From assembly GCF_029626225.1 (NCBI RefSeq), contig NZ_JARUBP010000001.1:6014001-6078000 (forward strand): a DNA stretch of 64,000 nucleotides, read 5' to 3'. The notes beneath the pieces were generated by a model. That model ran no database searches, had not been told where the DNA came from, and saw only the letters and a program-made list of their open reading frames with translations. Positions 18,050-25,192 of this stretch are shown here, piece after piece; within the stretch, counting starts at the first letter, position 1, and every line of letters starts with the position of its first letter. The DNA comes from Asanoa sp. WMMD1127 (GTDB lineage: Bacteria; Actinomycetota; Actinomycetes; Mycobacteriales; Micromonosporaceae). The position numbers and the translations under genes were made by a program.

Positions 18050-18560
18050 GAGGTCTCGCCGCCGCGGTGGCCGACCAACGTTCCGCCATCCGCGGTTGGC
18101 AGTCGCGCTTGTGGGTGTCGACGGCGGTGGGGGTCGCTGCCGCGGCGGTCGCGACCGATCGGATTCCCATCCGGCGCCGGCAGGTCGAGTTAGGTGGGAG
18201 CCGGCGGCGGCGCGGTCTCGCTGTCGCGGCGGCTGCGACCGATCGGTCCGCCATCCGGCGCCGGCAGGTCGTTGGTGGGTGCCGGCGGCGTGCTGCGGCG
18301 GTCGCGGTCGATCGGTTGTCATCTGGGGTCGGCAGGTCGTTGGTGGGTGCCGGCGGCGTGCTGCGGCGGTCGCGGTCGATCGGTTGTCATCTGGGGTCGG
18401 CAGGTCGAGTTGGTGGGTGCCGGCGGCGTGCTGCGGCGGTCGCGGTCGATCGGTTGTCATCTGGGGTCGGCAGGTCGTTGGTGGGTGCCGGCGGCGTGCT
18501 GCGGCGGTCGCGGTCGATCGGTTGTCATCTGGGGTCGGCAGGTCGCGTTAGTGGGTGCCG
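18050..18560. repeat. 68-bp tandem repeat array with degenerate flank
   Basis: Four copies of a 68-bp unit that I read as identical occupy 18272-18339, 18340-18407, 18410-18477 and 18478-18545; the last two junctions carry 2-bp extras. Diverged units with 81- and 84-bp spacing lie at about 18100-18271, recognised by CGATCGG and GGCAGGTCG anchors. A partial unit (GTGGGTGCCGGCGGC) continues into the last codons of the adjacent dehydrogenase gene. Because 68 is not a multiple of three, no frame stays constant through the array, so it does not encode a repeat protein. There are no variable spacers. Confidence 0.9.
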
Positions 18561-19411
18561 GCGGCGGTGCGGTGTTCGATGGCGTGGAGGACCGCGGCCA
18601 TGTCGGCGGGGCCGTGGCCGAGGTCCTGGGTCTCGGCGTAGAGGGCGTGTGCCGCGTCCAGCAACGGTGAGGCCAGGCCGGCGGCGCGGGCGGCCTCGGC
18701 CACCAGGCGGTTGTTGTCGAGGACGTTGGTGATCGAGGCCTGGACGGCGAAGTCGCGGTCGACCAGCTTGCGGGCCTTGACGCGGGAGACGGCGCTGGCC
18801 ATCGGGCCGGCGTCGAGCACCGTGACGAACTGCTCCAGGTCGAGGCCGTGCCGCGCCGCGAAGTGGACCGCCTCGGCCAGGCCCGTGACCAGCGTGATGA
18901 GGAACAGGTTGACGGCGAGCTTCATGGTCAGGGCGCCGGGCACCGGGCCGCAGTCGAAGGTGCCCCGGGACAGCGGGGCGAGCAGCGGTCCGACGGTGGC
19001 CACCGCGTCCGGGTCGCCCGCCAGCATGACCACGAGCTCGCCGGCTTCGGCGGGCTTGCGCGAGCCGGAGACCGGCGCTTCGACGTAGCGGCCGCCCCGG
19101 GTCCGCACCTCCTCCGCCAGGGCGCGTGAGTGCTGCGGTGACGTCGTGCCCATGTGGACGACGGTTTTGCCCGCCAGTGGGACGCCGGCGAGCGTCTTCT
19201 CGATCGCCTCGGCGTCCGCCAGCATCATCAGCAGCACGTCGACCGACGCGACCAGCTCGGCCGGGCTGCCGGCGACGCGCGCCCCCGCGGCCCGCAGCGG
19301 CGCCGTCCGTTCGGGCGTGCGGTTCCACACCACGAGCGGCACGCCCGCCCGCGCGAGGTTGAGCGCCATCGGCGCTCCCATCACTCCCAGCCCCGCGAAC
19401 CCGATCCGCAC
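18548..19411 (-). CDS. NAD(P)-dependent beta-hydroxyacid dehydrogenase-like oxidoreductase
   Basis: A 287-residue enzyme of the 3-hydroxyisobutyrate dehydrogenase/GLYR family. The Rossmann motif [12 protein letters not shown] is at 5-16, the substrate-binding Ser-Gly-Gly equivalent is [15 protein letters not shown] (110-124), and the catalytic Lys164 sits in MKLAVN with Asn168. It could reduce a small aldehyde acid or act on an imine (imine-reductase-like); the catalytic Lys favours hydroxyacid chemistry. GTG at 19411 is preceded by GGAAGGTGG. The divergent TetR gene and the twin palindromes between them indicate control by that TetR. The stop codon lies at the edge of the 68-bp repeat array. 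Confidence 0.87.
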   Translation of the reverse strand: MRIGFAGLGVMGAPMALNLARAGVPLVVWNRTPERTAPLRAAGARVAGSPAELVASVDVLLMMLADAEAIEKTLAGVPLAGKTVVHMGTTSPQHSRALAEEVRTRGGRYVEAPVSGSRKPAEAGELVVMLAGDPDAVATVGPLLAPLSRGTFDCGPVPGALTMKLAVNLFLITLVTGLAEAVHFAARHGLDLEQFVTVLDAGPMASAVSRVKARKLVDRDFAVQASITNVLDNNRLVAEAARAAGLASPLLDAAHALYAETQDLGHGPADMAAVLHAIEHRTAAGTH

Positions 19412-19431
19412 GACCGCACCACCTTCCGCGT

Positions 19432-19473
19432 TATGACAGCTGTCATAGTAGGCCCACTATGACGGCTGTCATA
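19432..19473. promoter_or_regulatory. Twin palindromic TetR operators
   Basis: TATGACAGCTGTCATA (19432-19447) is a perfect 16-bp palindrome. TATGACGGCTGTCATA (19458-19473) matches it with one change. Their centres are 26 bp apart, midway between the divergent dehydrogenase and TetR genes. The second site contains a possible -35 (TGTCAT), 17 bp before TAAACT (19490-19495), and the TetR GTG follows 7 bp later, suggesting a leaderless, autoregulated transcript. Confidence 0.8.
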
Positions 19474-19502
19474 GCCCTCGGAGAGCCGGTAAACTGCCGG
19501 CC

Positions 19503-20093
19503 GTGAACGGAGAGCGGGGTCCGCGGGAGCGGATGGTCTTCAGCGCGGCCCAACTGATCCGCCGCGACGGCGTCGCGGCGACCGGCGTCCGCGACGTGGT
19601 GTCGCACGCGGACGCGCCGCGCGGGTCGCTGCAGCACTACTTCCCGGGCGGCAAGGAGCAGCTGGTCATCGAAGCGGTCGAGTGGGGCGGCCGCTACGCG
19701 GCCAACCGCATCGACCGTTTTCTGGCCGGCATCAGCCGACCGACACCGGCCCGCCTCTTCGCCGCGATGGTGCGGCAGTGGACCGACGAGTTCCGCACGA
19801 TCGGCTACGGCCAGGGCTGCCCGGTCGCCGCCGCGACGGTCGACGGCGGCAGCACGGACGCCACCCGGGCCGCGGCCGCTGCCGCCTTCGCGGCCTGGCG
19901 CGCCCCGATCGTCCGCGCACTGACCGACATGGGCGTCCCGGCCCGCCGCGCCCCGTCCGCCGCGATGCTGATGCTCAGCACGCTGGAAGGCGCGATCCTG
20001 ATCGCGCGGGCCGAGCAGAACACCCGCGCCCTCACCACCGCCACCCGCGAGTTGGGTCCACTACTCGACAGCTTCGTCCCACCGCGCCCATAA
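19503..20093 (+). CDS. TetR-family regulator (LmrA/YxaF-like)
   Basis: A 196-residue repressor. The DNA-binding domain (about 8-52) reads RERMVFSAAQLIRRDGVAAT, then VVSHADAPRGSLQHYFPGGKEQL, the form typical of the LmrA/YxaF branch. The C-terminal domain includes GYGQGCPVAAATVDG, which is conserved in that branch. GTG at 19503 is the likely start, seven bases after a TAAACT -10 box. It is divergent from the dehydrogenase gene with two near-identical palindromes between, so it very probably represses both genes and responds to the dehydrogenase substrate or a related toxic compound. Confidence 0.9.
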   Translation: MNGERGPRERMVFSAAQLIRRDGVAATGVRDVVSHADAPRGSLQHYFPGGKEQLVIEAVEWGGRYAANRIDRFLAGISRPTPARLFAAMVRQWTDEFRTIGYGQGCPVAAATVDGGSTDATRAAAAAAFAAWRAPIVRALTDMGVPARRAPSAAMLMLSTLEGAILIARAEQNTRALTTATRELGPLLDSFVPPRP

Positions 20094-20137
20094 TCGCGGC
20101 GGCGCCACCGCGCCACCTGCGATGCACGACCCGCGGT

Positions 20138-20347
20138 GGCGGCGGGGGGATATCGGTCGTCGCTGTCGAGCCCCGCGAAGCGCGATTGGTGCGGGTGTCA
20201 GCCCTGGACACTGTTGTCGCCGCGTGCGAAGCGGTACTGGGTTGCGGGTGTCGGCCCTGGACGCCGTTGTCGTCGGGTGCGAAATGGGACTCGGCGCGGC
20301 TGCCGGCCCCGGACGCCATCGCAGCCGACTACGAAGCGCGACCTCCC
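20138..20347. repeat. Degenerate ~52-bp tandem repeats
   Basis: Within the 20094-20622 gene-free spacer, units beginning GCGGGTGTCRGCCCTGGAC start at 20191 and 20244, and a more diverged GCGGCTGCCGGCCCCGGAC starts at 20296. A still weaker unit precedes 20191. Spacings are 53 and 52 bp, not multiples of three. The remainder of the spacer (20348-20622) holds nothing I recognise. Confidence 0.65.
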
Positions 20348-20622
20348 GCGGCGCTGGGGACATCGGACCCTGCTGGCCGAGTCTGGCACCTTTTCTCAAC
20401 GGCTTCGTGGCGCTGCGACGATGACCGTCACGACGCCGGGACGTCGCGGCGGGTCTCTCTCCAATGCGCAGTGCCAGCGGCCTGTCGAGGCAGCGGACCC
20501 GGCCAGCGGCAGGTCCGGTAGCCGGTCTGGGCTTCCGCTGTCCTACCTTCCGTTGCGCCGCAACGGACCATCCAGCGCCCCGTGCCGAAGCGCGCCGCCG
20601 GCGCTGACGGCCAAGGTCCGGG

Positions 20623-21945
20623 TCAGTCGGCGGACGTCAGCATCGCCGCGGCGCGTTCGGCGATGGCGTGGGCGGCCGCGTGGGTGTTGCCCGTGACGAT
20701 CGACGGCACGACCGACGAGTCGGCGATCCGCAGGCCGTCGATCGCGTGCACGCGGAGCAGCGGATCGACCACCGCGGACCCGTCGTTCCCCATCCGGCAC
20801 GTCCCCGCCGGATGCCGGCACGGCGTCACGGTGTCCCGCACGTACTGGGCCAGCACCGCGGAACTGTCCACACCAGGACCCGGAAACTCCTCATCGGAAC
20901 GCACGCCGGCCAGAGACCCGATCTCCCGGGCCAACCGCAGACCGGCGACCATCCGGTCGACGTCGCCGTCATCCGTGAGCAGCGCGGGATCGATCAACGG
21001 CTCGGCGTACGGGTCCGGCCCGCGTAGGCGGACCGTTCCCCGACTCGCCGGCCGCGTCAGGGCGAACACCACCGAGTAGCCGGTCTCGTCACCCGGATCG
21101 CTGCGCGGATGGATCGGGCGGTCCTCAAGTCCGATATGGACGTCAGGTGGCTCGTCCGGATCCGTGCCCGCGACAACGTGCGCGGCGGTGGGTGGCAGCG
21201 ACCGTTCGGCCGCGTACGCCACCTGTGATCGGGGATGGTCGTGCAGGTTGCCGCCGACGCCGGGCAGGTCCGCGACCACCTCGACGCCGACGTCGCGCAG
21301 GTGGTCGCCCGGGCCGATGCCCGAGAGCAGCAGCAGCCGCGGCGAGCCGATCGCGCCCGCGGTCAGCACCACCTCGCGGTCGGCCCAGGTGACGCCGGCG
21401 CGACCGTCGACGCGGTACGCGACGCCGCGGCACCGGCCGTGCGTGACCACCAGCCGCACCGCCTCGGCCTCGGTGAGCACCGTCAGGTTGCCGCCCGCCC
21501 CGGCCAACGACTCGTCGCCGCCGGGCAGGGCCGCGCCGTCCGGCCACGCGACCAGGCCCGCCCCGGCGGCCGCCGCCCCGAGCGGGTCGTCGCGGGACAC
21601 GGCCGCGAGCGAATCGTCGCCCAGATACGGCAACAGCGACGCGTACGTCCAGCCCGCGGCCCCCGCCTCCGCCCACGCGTCGTAGCTGGCCGGGTCGCCG
21701 TGCCCCGGCATGAGGCCGTCCGCGCCGCTGGAGCCGCCGAGCCCACGGCCCAACGGGTAGGGCAACGCCTGGCGGTCCGCGTTCAGTTGCGGCACGGTCG
21801 CGTACCCCCAGGTGGCTCCCGAGCGGGGCGGAAACGCGGCGCCGGCCTCCAGCAGCAGCACCGAGGCGTCGACGGTGGCCAGACGGGCGGCGAGCGCGCA
21901 GCCGGCGGTGCCGGCGCCGACCACGATGAAGTCGTACGTGCGCAT
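20623..21945 (-). CDS. GMC-family FAD-dependent oxidoreductase
   Basis: A 440-residue flavoprotein related to choline dehydrogenase and glucose oxidase. FAD-binding GAGTAGCALAARL is at 9-21, the first GMC signature is LGRGLGGSSGADGLMPGHG (about 66-84), and the second is VVLTAGAIGSPRLLLLSGIG. The C-terminal active site has HPAGTCRMG and the later GNTHAAAHAIAERAA, supplying the two catalytic His/Asn-type positions. It is about 80-100 residues shorter than most GMC enzymes, missing parts of the substrate domain. ATG at 21945 has a GAGAGGGGG ribosome site. The alcohol substrate is unknown. The MFS gene upstream ends at 21988 on the same strand. Confidence 0.87.
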   Translation of the reverse strand: MRTYDFIVVGAGTAGCALAARLATVDASVLLLEAGAAFPPRSGATWGYATVPQLNADRQALPYPLGRGLGGSSGADGLMPGHGDPASYDAWAEAGAAGWTYASLLPYLGDDSLAAVSRDDPLGAAAAGAGLVAWPDGAALPGGDESLAGAGGNLTVLTEAEAVRLVVTHGRCRGVAYRVDGRAGVTWADREVVLTAGAIGSPRLLLLSGIGPGDHLRDVGVEVVADLPGVGGNLHDHPRSQVAYAAERSLPPTAAHVVAGTDPDEPPDVHIGLEDRPIHPRSDPGDETGYSVVFALTRPASRGTVRLRGPDPYAEPLIDPALLTDDGDVDRMVAGLRLAREIGSLAGVRSDEEFPGPGVDSSAVLAQYVRDTVTPCRHPAGTCRMGNDGSAVVDPLLRVHAIDGLRIADSSVVPSIVTGNTHAAAHAIAERAAAMLTSAD

Positions 21946-21987
21946 GGCGGGCCCCCTCTCCCGAAGAACCGGGCCCATCCGTCGAGC

Positions 21988-23646
21988 CTAGGCCGGTGCT
22001 CGGCTCGATTCGGGTGTTCGCCGGTCAGCCGGGTCGGGACGAGGCGGGACATCGCGGTCAGTGGTGGAGAGACGGGGACGTACCGTCGCCAGCGGCAGCA
22101 ACGCGACCAGCTGGACCAGGCCGACCAGGAGCACCACGCCCCGCGGCGGCAGCCAACCGGTGACGGGCCCGGTCGCGGCGGCCCCGAGCGCGAACGCGCC
22201 CACCTTGATGCTGGCCGCCGTCGCGACGACCTGCCCGTACCGCCGGCCCGGTGCCGACTGCTGCCGCACCGCGAGCGTCGCCGCGAGCATCGGCCCGACC
22301 GCCACCCCACCGGCCGTCGCGGCGGCCAACGCCAGCGGAAGCGTCGGCGCCCCGGCGACGCCGGCCAACGCGACACCCAACCCGGCCAACGCGGCGCCGA
22401 GCACCGGGATCGGCCGGAACCGCGCCAGCAACCGGGCCGACGCGAGCGCGCCGCCGAGCGACCCGGCGCTCATCGCGGTCAGGAACCACGCGCCGTGCGC
22501 CGCCGGGTGTCCGAAGTGGATGGCCAGCAGGGGGAACGCGACCGGCAACAATCCTTGCGCCGCATAGCCGACTGTGGTGGCGAGCGTCGCGGCCCGCAGC
22601 GCCCGCGCCCGCCACAGCAGACCGAGGCCGTCCCGAAGGGCGGGGAGCAGAGGATCCTTGCCCGGGTCCGCGGTGGGCGCGACCGTCGCTCCCGCCGGGG
22701 ACCGCTCGCTCCGCTTCGCTGCCAGGTCCGCCGTGGGACCCGGCATCGGCGCCGCGGCTACCAGTACGAGCCCGGCCGCGCTCAGCGCGGCGGCCGCCGC
22801 CAACGCCGGCCCGGCGCCCGCCAGACTCGCGATCACCGCGACCAGCGCCGGCCCACCGAGCCCGGCGACGTCGTAGCTCGCCGCGTCGAGCGCGTTCGCC
22901 CGCGCCAGCCCGCCGGCGGGCACCGCGGTCGACGCATCATCCGCCGTGCCGGCGGCACCGCCCCTCACTGACGCCGCCCGGTCCCGGCGGCGCCGGAATA
23001 GCGGGGGGAGAAGGGCATGCGGTGCCCGGTCCGGGCGGGGCCGGAATAGCGGTGGGAGAAGGGTATGCGATGCCCGGTCCGGGCGGGCCCAAAATCGCGG
23101 GGGGCGAAGGGCATGCGATGCCCGGTCCGGCGGGCGCGCCGGGAATCGCGGAGGAGGAAGGGCATGCGATGCCCGGTCCGGCGGGCGCGCCGGAAATCGC
23201 GGGTGAGGCGGGGCAAGCGATGTCCGCTCTGGGCGAGGCGGGGTTCGCGGGTGGGGAGGGGCATAGGCCACGGCGCGCGGGACCAGGGCGCTGTAGCCGC
23301 CGGTCAGGATCGGTGCGGTCAGGCCCGCGACGAGGCCGAGGCCGACCAGCACCGCGCTCGGAGCGCGGCCGGCGAGCGCCAGGATGCCGGTCAACGCCCC
23401 GGCCAGCGCCACCTGGTTGGCCAGGAACAACCCGCGCGGCCGGCGCAACCGGTCGAGGAGAGCGCCCAGAACCGGCCCGGTGACCGGCGTCGGCAGCGCG
23501 AACGCCGCCACCACCAGGCCGGCCAGGCGGGCGTCGCCGGTGCGGGCGACCACGAGCAGCACCACCGCGACCGCCGCCGCCTCGTCGGCCAGCCGGGAGC
23601 CGGTCGCGGCGACCAGCAGCCGGCCCGGTGCGGTAACGGGTAACAC
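21988..23646 (-). CDS. MFS transporter with internal Pro/Arg-rich repeats
   Basis: A putative 552-residue major-facilitator transporter. Segments such as LLVAATGSRLADEAAAVAV, GLVVAAFALPTPVTGPVLGALLDRLRRP and GYAAQGLLPVAFPLLAIHFG are typical of an MFS efflux protein of about 12 helices. Residues about 128-223, between the conserved SALVPRAV and GGLARANALDAASYDVAG strings that are contiguous in relatives, are an insert of about six 16-17-residue units of the type PPRFPARPDRASHAL. A second short insert (KRSERSP) lies near 300. GTG at 23646 is the likely start, divergent from the CGNR gene. Substrate unknown; whether the insert is tolerated or harmful is unclear. Confidence 0.78.
   Translation of the reverse strand: MLPVTAPGRLLVAATGSRLADEAAAVAVVLLVVARTGDARLAGLVVAAFALPTPVTGPVLGALLDRLRRPRGLFLANQVALAGALTGILALAGRAPSAVLVGLGLVAGLTAPILTGGYSALVPRAVAYAPPHPRTPPRPERTSLAPPHPRFPARPPDRASHALPPPRFPARPPDRASHALRPPRFWARPDRASHTLLPPLFRPRPDRAPHALLPPLFRRRRDRAASVRGGAAGTADDASTAVPAGGLARANALDAASYDVAGLGGPALVAVIASLAGAGPALAAAAALSAAGLVLVAAAPMPGPTADLAAKRSERSPAGATVAPTADPGKDPLLPALRDGLGLLWRARALRAATLATTVGYAAQGLLPVAFPLLAIHFGHPAAHGAWFLTAMSAGSLGGALASARLLARFRPIPVLGAALAGLGVALAGVAGAPTLPLALAAATAGGVAVGPMLAATLAVRQQSAPGRRYGQVVATAASIKVGAFALGAAATGPVTGWLPPRGVVLLVGLVQLVALLPLATVRPRLSTTDRDVPPRPDPADRRTPESSRAPA
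22990..23265 (-). repeat. 48/51-bp palindrome-bearing repeats inside the MFS gene
   Basis: Palindromes of the form GGGCATGCGATGCCC lie at 23013-23027, 23061-23075, 23109-23123, 23160-23174 and, degenerate, 23211-23225, with a trace near 23258. Spacings are 48, 48, 51, 51 and about 48 bp, all multiples of three, so the reading frame is kept through the array. Confidence 0.85.
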
Positions 23647-23665
23647 GTCGAGTACCGTAACAGGG

Positions 23666-24238
23666 GTGACGGCGTTCGGATATGCGCGCTGGGCCGCGCT
23701 CGCGACCGCCCTGGTCAACACCGAGCCCGGCCGGCGGCACCCCGACCTGCTCACCGCGCCGGCCGACCTGGCCGCGCTGCTGCGCGCCCACGACGAGCCG
23801 GAGCCGGTGGACCCGGACGGGACCGACCTGCGCGACGCGCGCGAGGCCCGCAAGGCTTTCAGCGAGATCTTCGACGCGGCGCCAACTGAGGCGGCGCTGG
23901 CGACGAAGCTCAACGCGCTCCTCGCCCGCAGCGCCAGACCGCGACTGGTGACGCACGCCGGCGTACCCCTGCATCTGCACGTCGACGCCCCCGGCTCCTC
24001 GTGGGGCGGCTGGCTCGCGGCGTCCGGCGCGATGGGCCTCGCGCTGCTCGTCGCCGAACACGGCGCCGACGTGCTCGGTCGCTGCGCCGCGCCGGACTGC
24101 CGCGACGCCCTGGTGCGCACCGGCGGCGGCCCGGCACGGCGGTTCTGCTCGGCGACCTGCGCCAGCCGCGTACGCGTCGCCGCGCACCGGGCGGCCGCCC
24201 GCGCTCAGGGCCGGGGCGGCAATCCGGCGGCGGAATAG
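23666..24238 (+). CDS. CGNR zinc-finger / ABATE-domain regulator
   Basis: A 190-residue protein. Residues about 1-135 form the ABATE-like stress domain with the family start GYARWAALATALVNT. The C-terminal zinc finger (about 150-185) reads CAAPDCRDAL, then RFCSATCASRVRVAAHR, with four Cys ligands and the CGNR-type helix that probably binds DNA. GTG at 23666 is the only start that keeps the conserved N-terminus. It is divergent from the MFS transporter gene; GGTAAC/CGTAAC strings in the 19-bp spacer and the MFS start may be its binding sites. Its 3' end overlaps the convergent Gfo/Idh gene by 34 bp. Confidence 0.88.
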   Translation: MTAFGYARWAALATALVNTEPGRRHPDLLTAPADLAALLRAHDEPEPVDPDGTDLRDAREARKAFSEIFDAAPTEAALATKLNALLARSARPRLVTHAGVPLHLHVDAPGSSWGGWLAASGAMGLALLVAEHGADVLGRCAAPDCRDALVRTGGGPARRFCSATCASRVRVAAHRAAARAQGRGGNPAAE

Positions 24239-25188
24239 ATCGCGTCGATCAGCGTCATCGTCCGCACCGAGTCGTCGGGCGGCGTCAGGTTGGTCGGCCG
24301 GCCACCGACGGCGTCGCGGAAGGCGCGCAGCTGGTGCACGTACGTCGGCTCCCCACCGAACCGCTCCCGGCGCCGCCGCCCGTCGACGGTCAGCGAGAAC
24401 CGCGACGGCAGCTGCGGGGTGGCGTAATTGAACACCGACATCGTGCCGCGCGTGCCGACCACGCGGGCCCGGATGCGCAGCAGCGTCGACGACCACATCG
24501 ACGCCTGGATCCGCCCGGTGCCGCCGCCCGGCAACACGAACTCCGCCGTCATCGCCCGGTCGATCCGCCGGTCGCGACGCAGCGTGCGGGCGCGCGCCCA
24601 GGTGACCGACGGCTCGCCGGGGCTCAGCATGCGCAGGCAGTGCACGGCATAGCAACCGGCGTCCATCAGCGCGCCGCCGGCCAGGTCCCACTGGTAGCGG
24701 ATGTCGCCGAAGCGGGGGAGCGGGAAGCACATCGAGGTCTCCACGCGCTCGATCGCGCCGAGGTCGCCCTCCCGCACCACGCCGGCCATCCGCCGCGCCA
24801 GCGGGTGGTAGCGGTAGTGGAACGCCTCCATCACCACGAGCCCGGTCCCGGCCGCCGCGTCCCGCACGGAGACCGCCTGCGCCGCGTTGCTGGTGAATGG
24901 TTTCTCGCACAGCACGTGCTTCCCGGCCGCGACGGCGGCCAGCGTCCACCGGGCGTGCAACCCGTTGGGCAGCGGCACATAGACCGCGTCGAGGCTGGGA
25001 TCGTCGACCAGGGCGGCGTACGAGTCGTGCACGGTCGCGATGCCATGCCGCCGGGCGAACGCCTCCGCCCGCCCGCGGTCCCGTGCCGCGATCGCCGCGA
25101 CCTCGACCCCACCGACGACCGCCGCGGCCCGCACCAACGCCGCCGGAGCGATCCGCGCCGCACCGAGCACTCCGATCCGCACGGGCAC
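24205..25188 (-). CDS. Gfo/Idh/MocA-family oxidoreductase
   Basis: A 327-residue NAD(P)-dependent sugar-type oxidoreductase. The Rossmann glycine motif GVLGAARIAP is at 6-15, the family hallmark GKHVLCEKPFTSN (with catalytic-position Lys) is near 93, and the EAFHYRYHP segment is near 121. The C-terminal half is the GFO_IDH_MocA beta-sheet domain. These enzymes oxidise or reduce sugars, inositols or their derivatives; the substrate cannot be assigned. ATG at 25188 or GTG at 25182 could start it. It sits 4 bp downstream of the MFS-USP gene and is probably cotranscribed. Confidence 0.88.
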   Translation of the reverse strand: MPVRIGVLGAARIAPAALVRAAAVVGGVEVAAIAARDRGRAEAFARRHGIATVHDSYAALVDDPSLDAVYVPLPNGLHARWTLAAVAAGKHVLCEKPFTSNAAQAVSVRDAAAGTGLVVMEAFHYRYHPLARRMAGVVREGDLGAIERVETSMCFPLPRFGDIRYQWDLAGGALMDAGCYAVHCLRMLSPGEPSVTWARARTLRRDRRIDRAMTAEFVLPGGGTGRIQASMWSSTLLRIRARVVGTRGTMSVFNYATPQLPSRFSLTVDGRRRRERFGGEPTYVHQLRAFRDAVGGRPTNLTPPDDSVRTMTLIDAIYSAAGLPPRP

Positions 25189-25192
25189 GAGT

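Noticed and set aside
18035-18460. Repeat protein encoded on the minus strand of the 68-bp array
   Set aside because: The unit is not a multiple of three, so successive units are read in different frames; the open frame is a by-product of high GC.
18272-18545. CRISPR array
   Set aside because: The 68-bp units are identical along their whole length with only 2-bp junction extras; there are no variable spacers and no cas genes.
20136-20622. Small regulatory or hypothetical protein downstream of the TetR gene
   Set aside because: Open frames here have no ribosome sites, run through out-of-frame repeats and give Arg-rich products without family resemblance.
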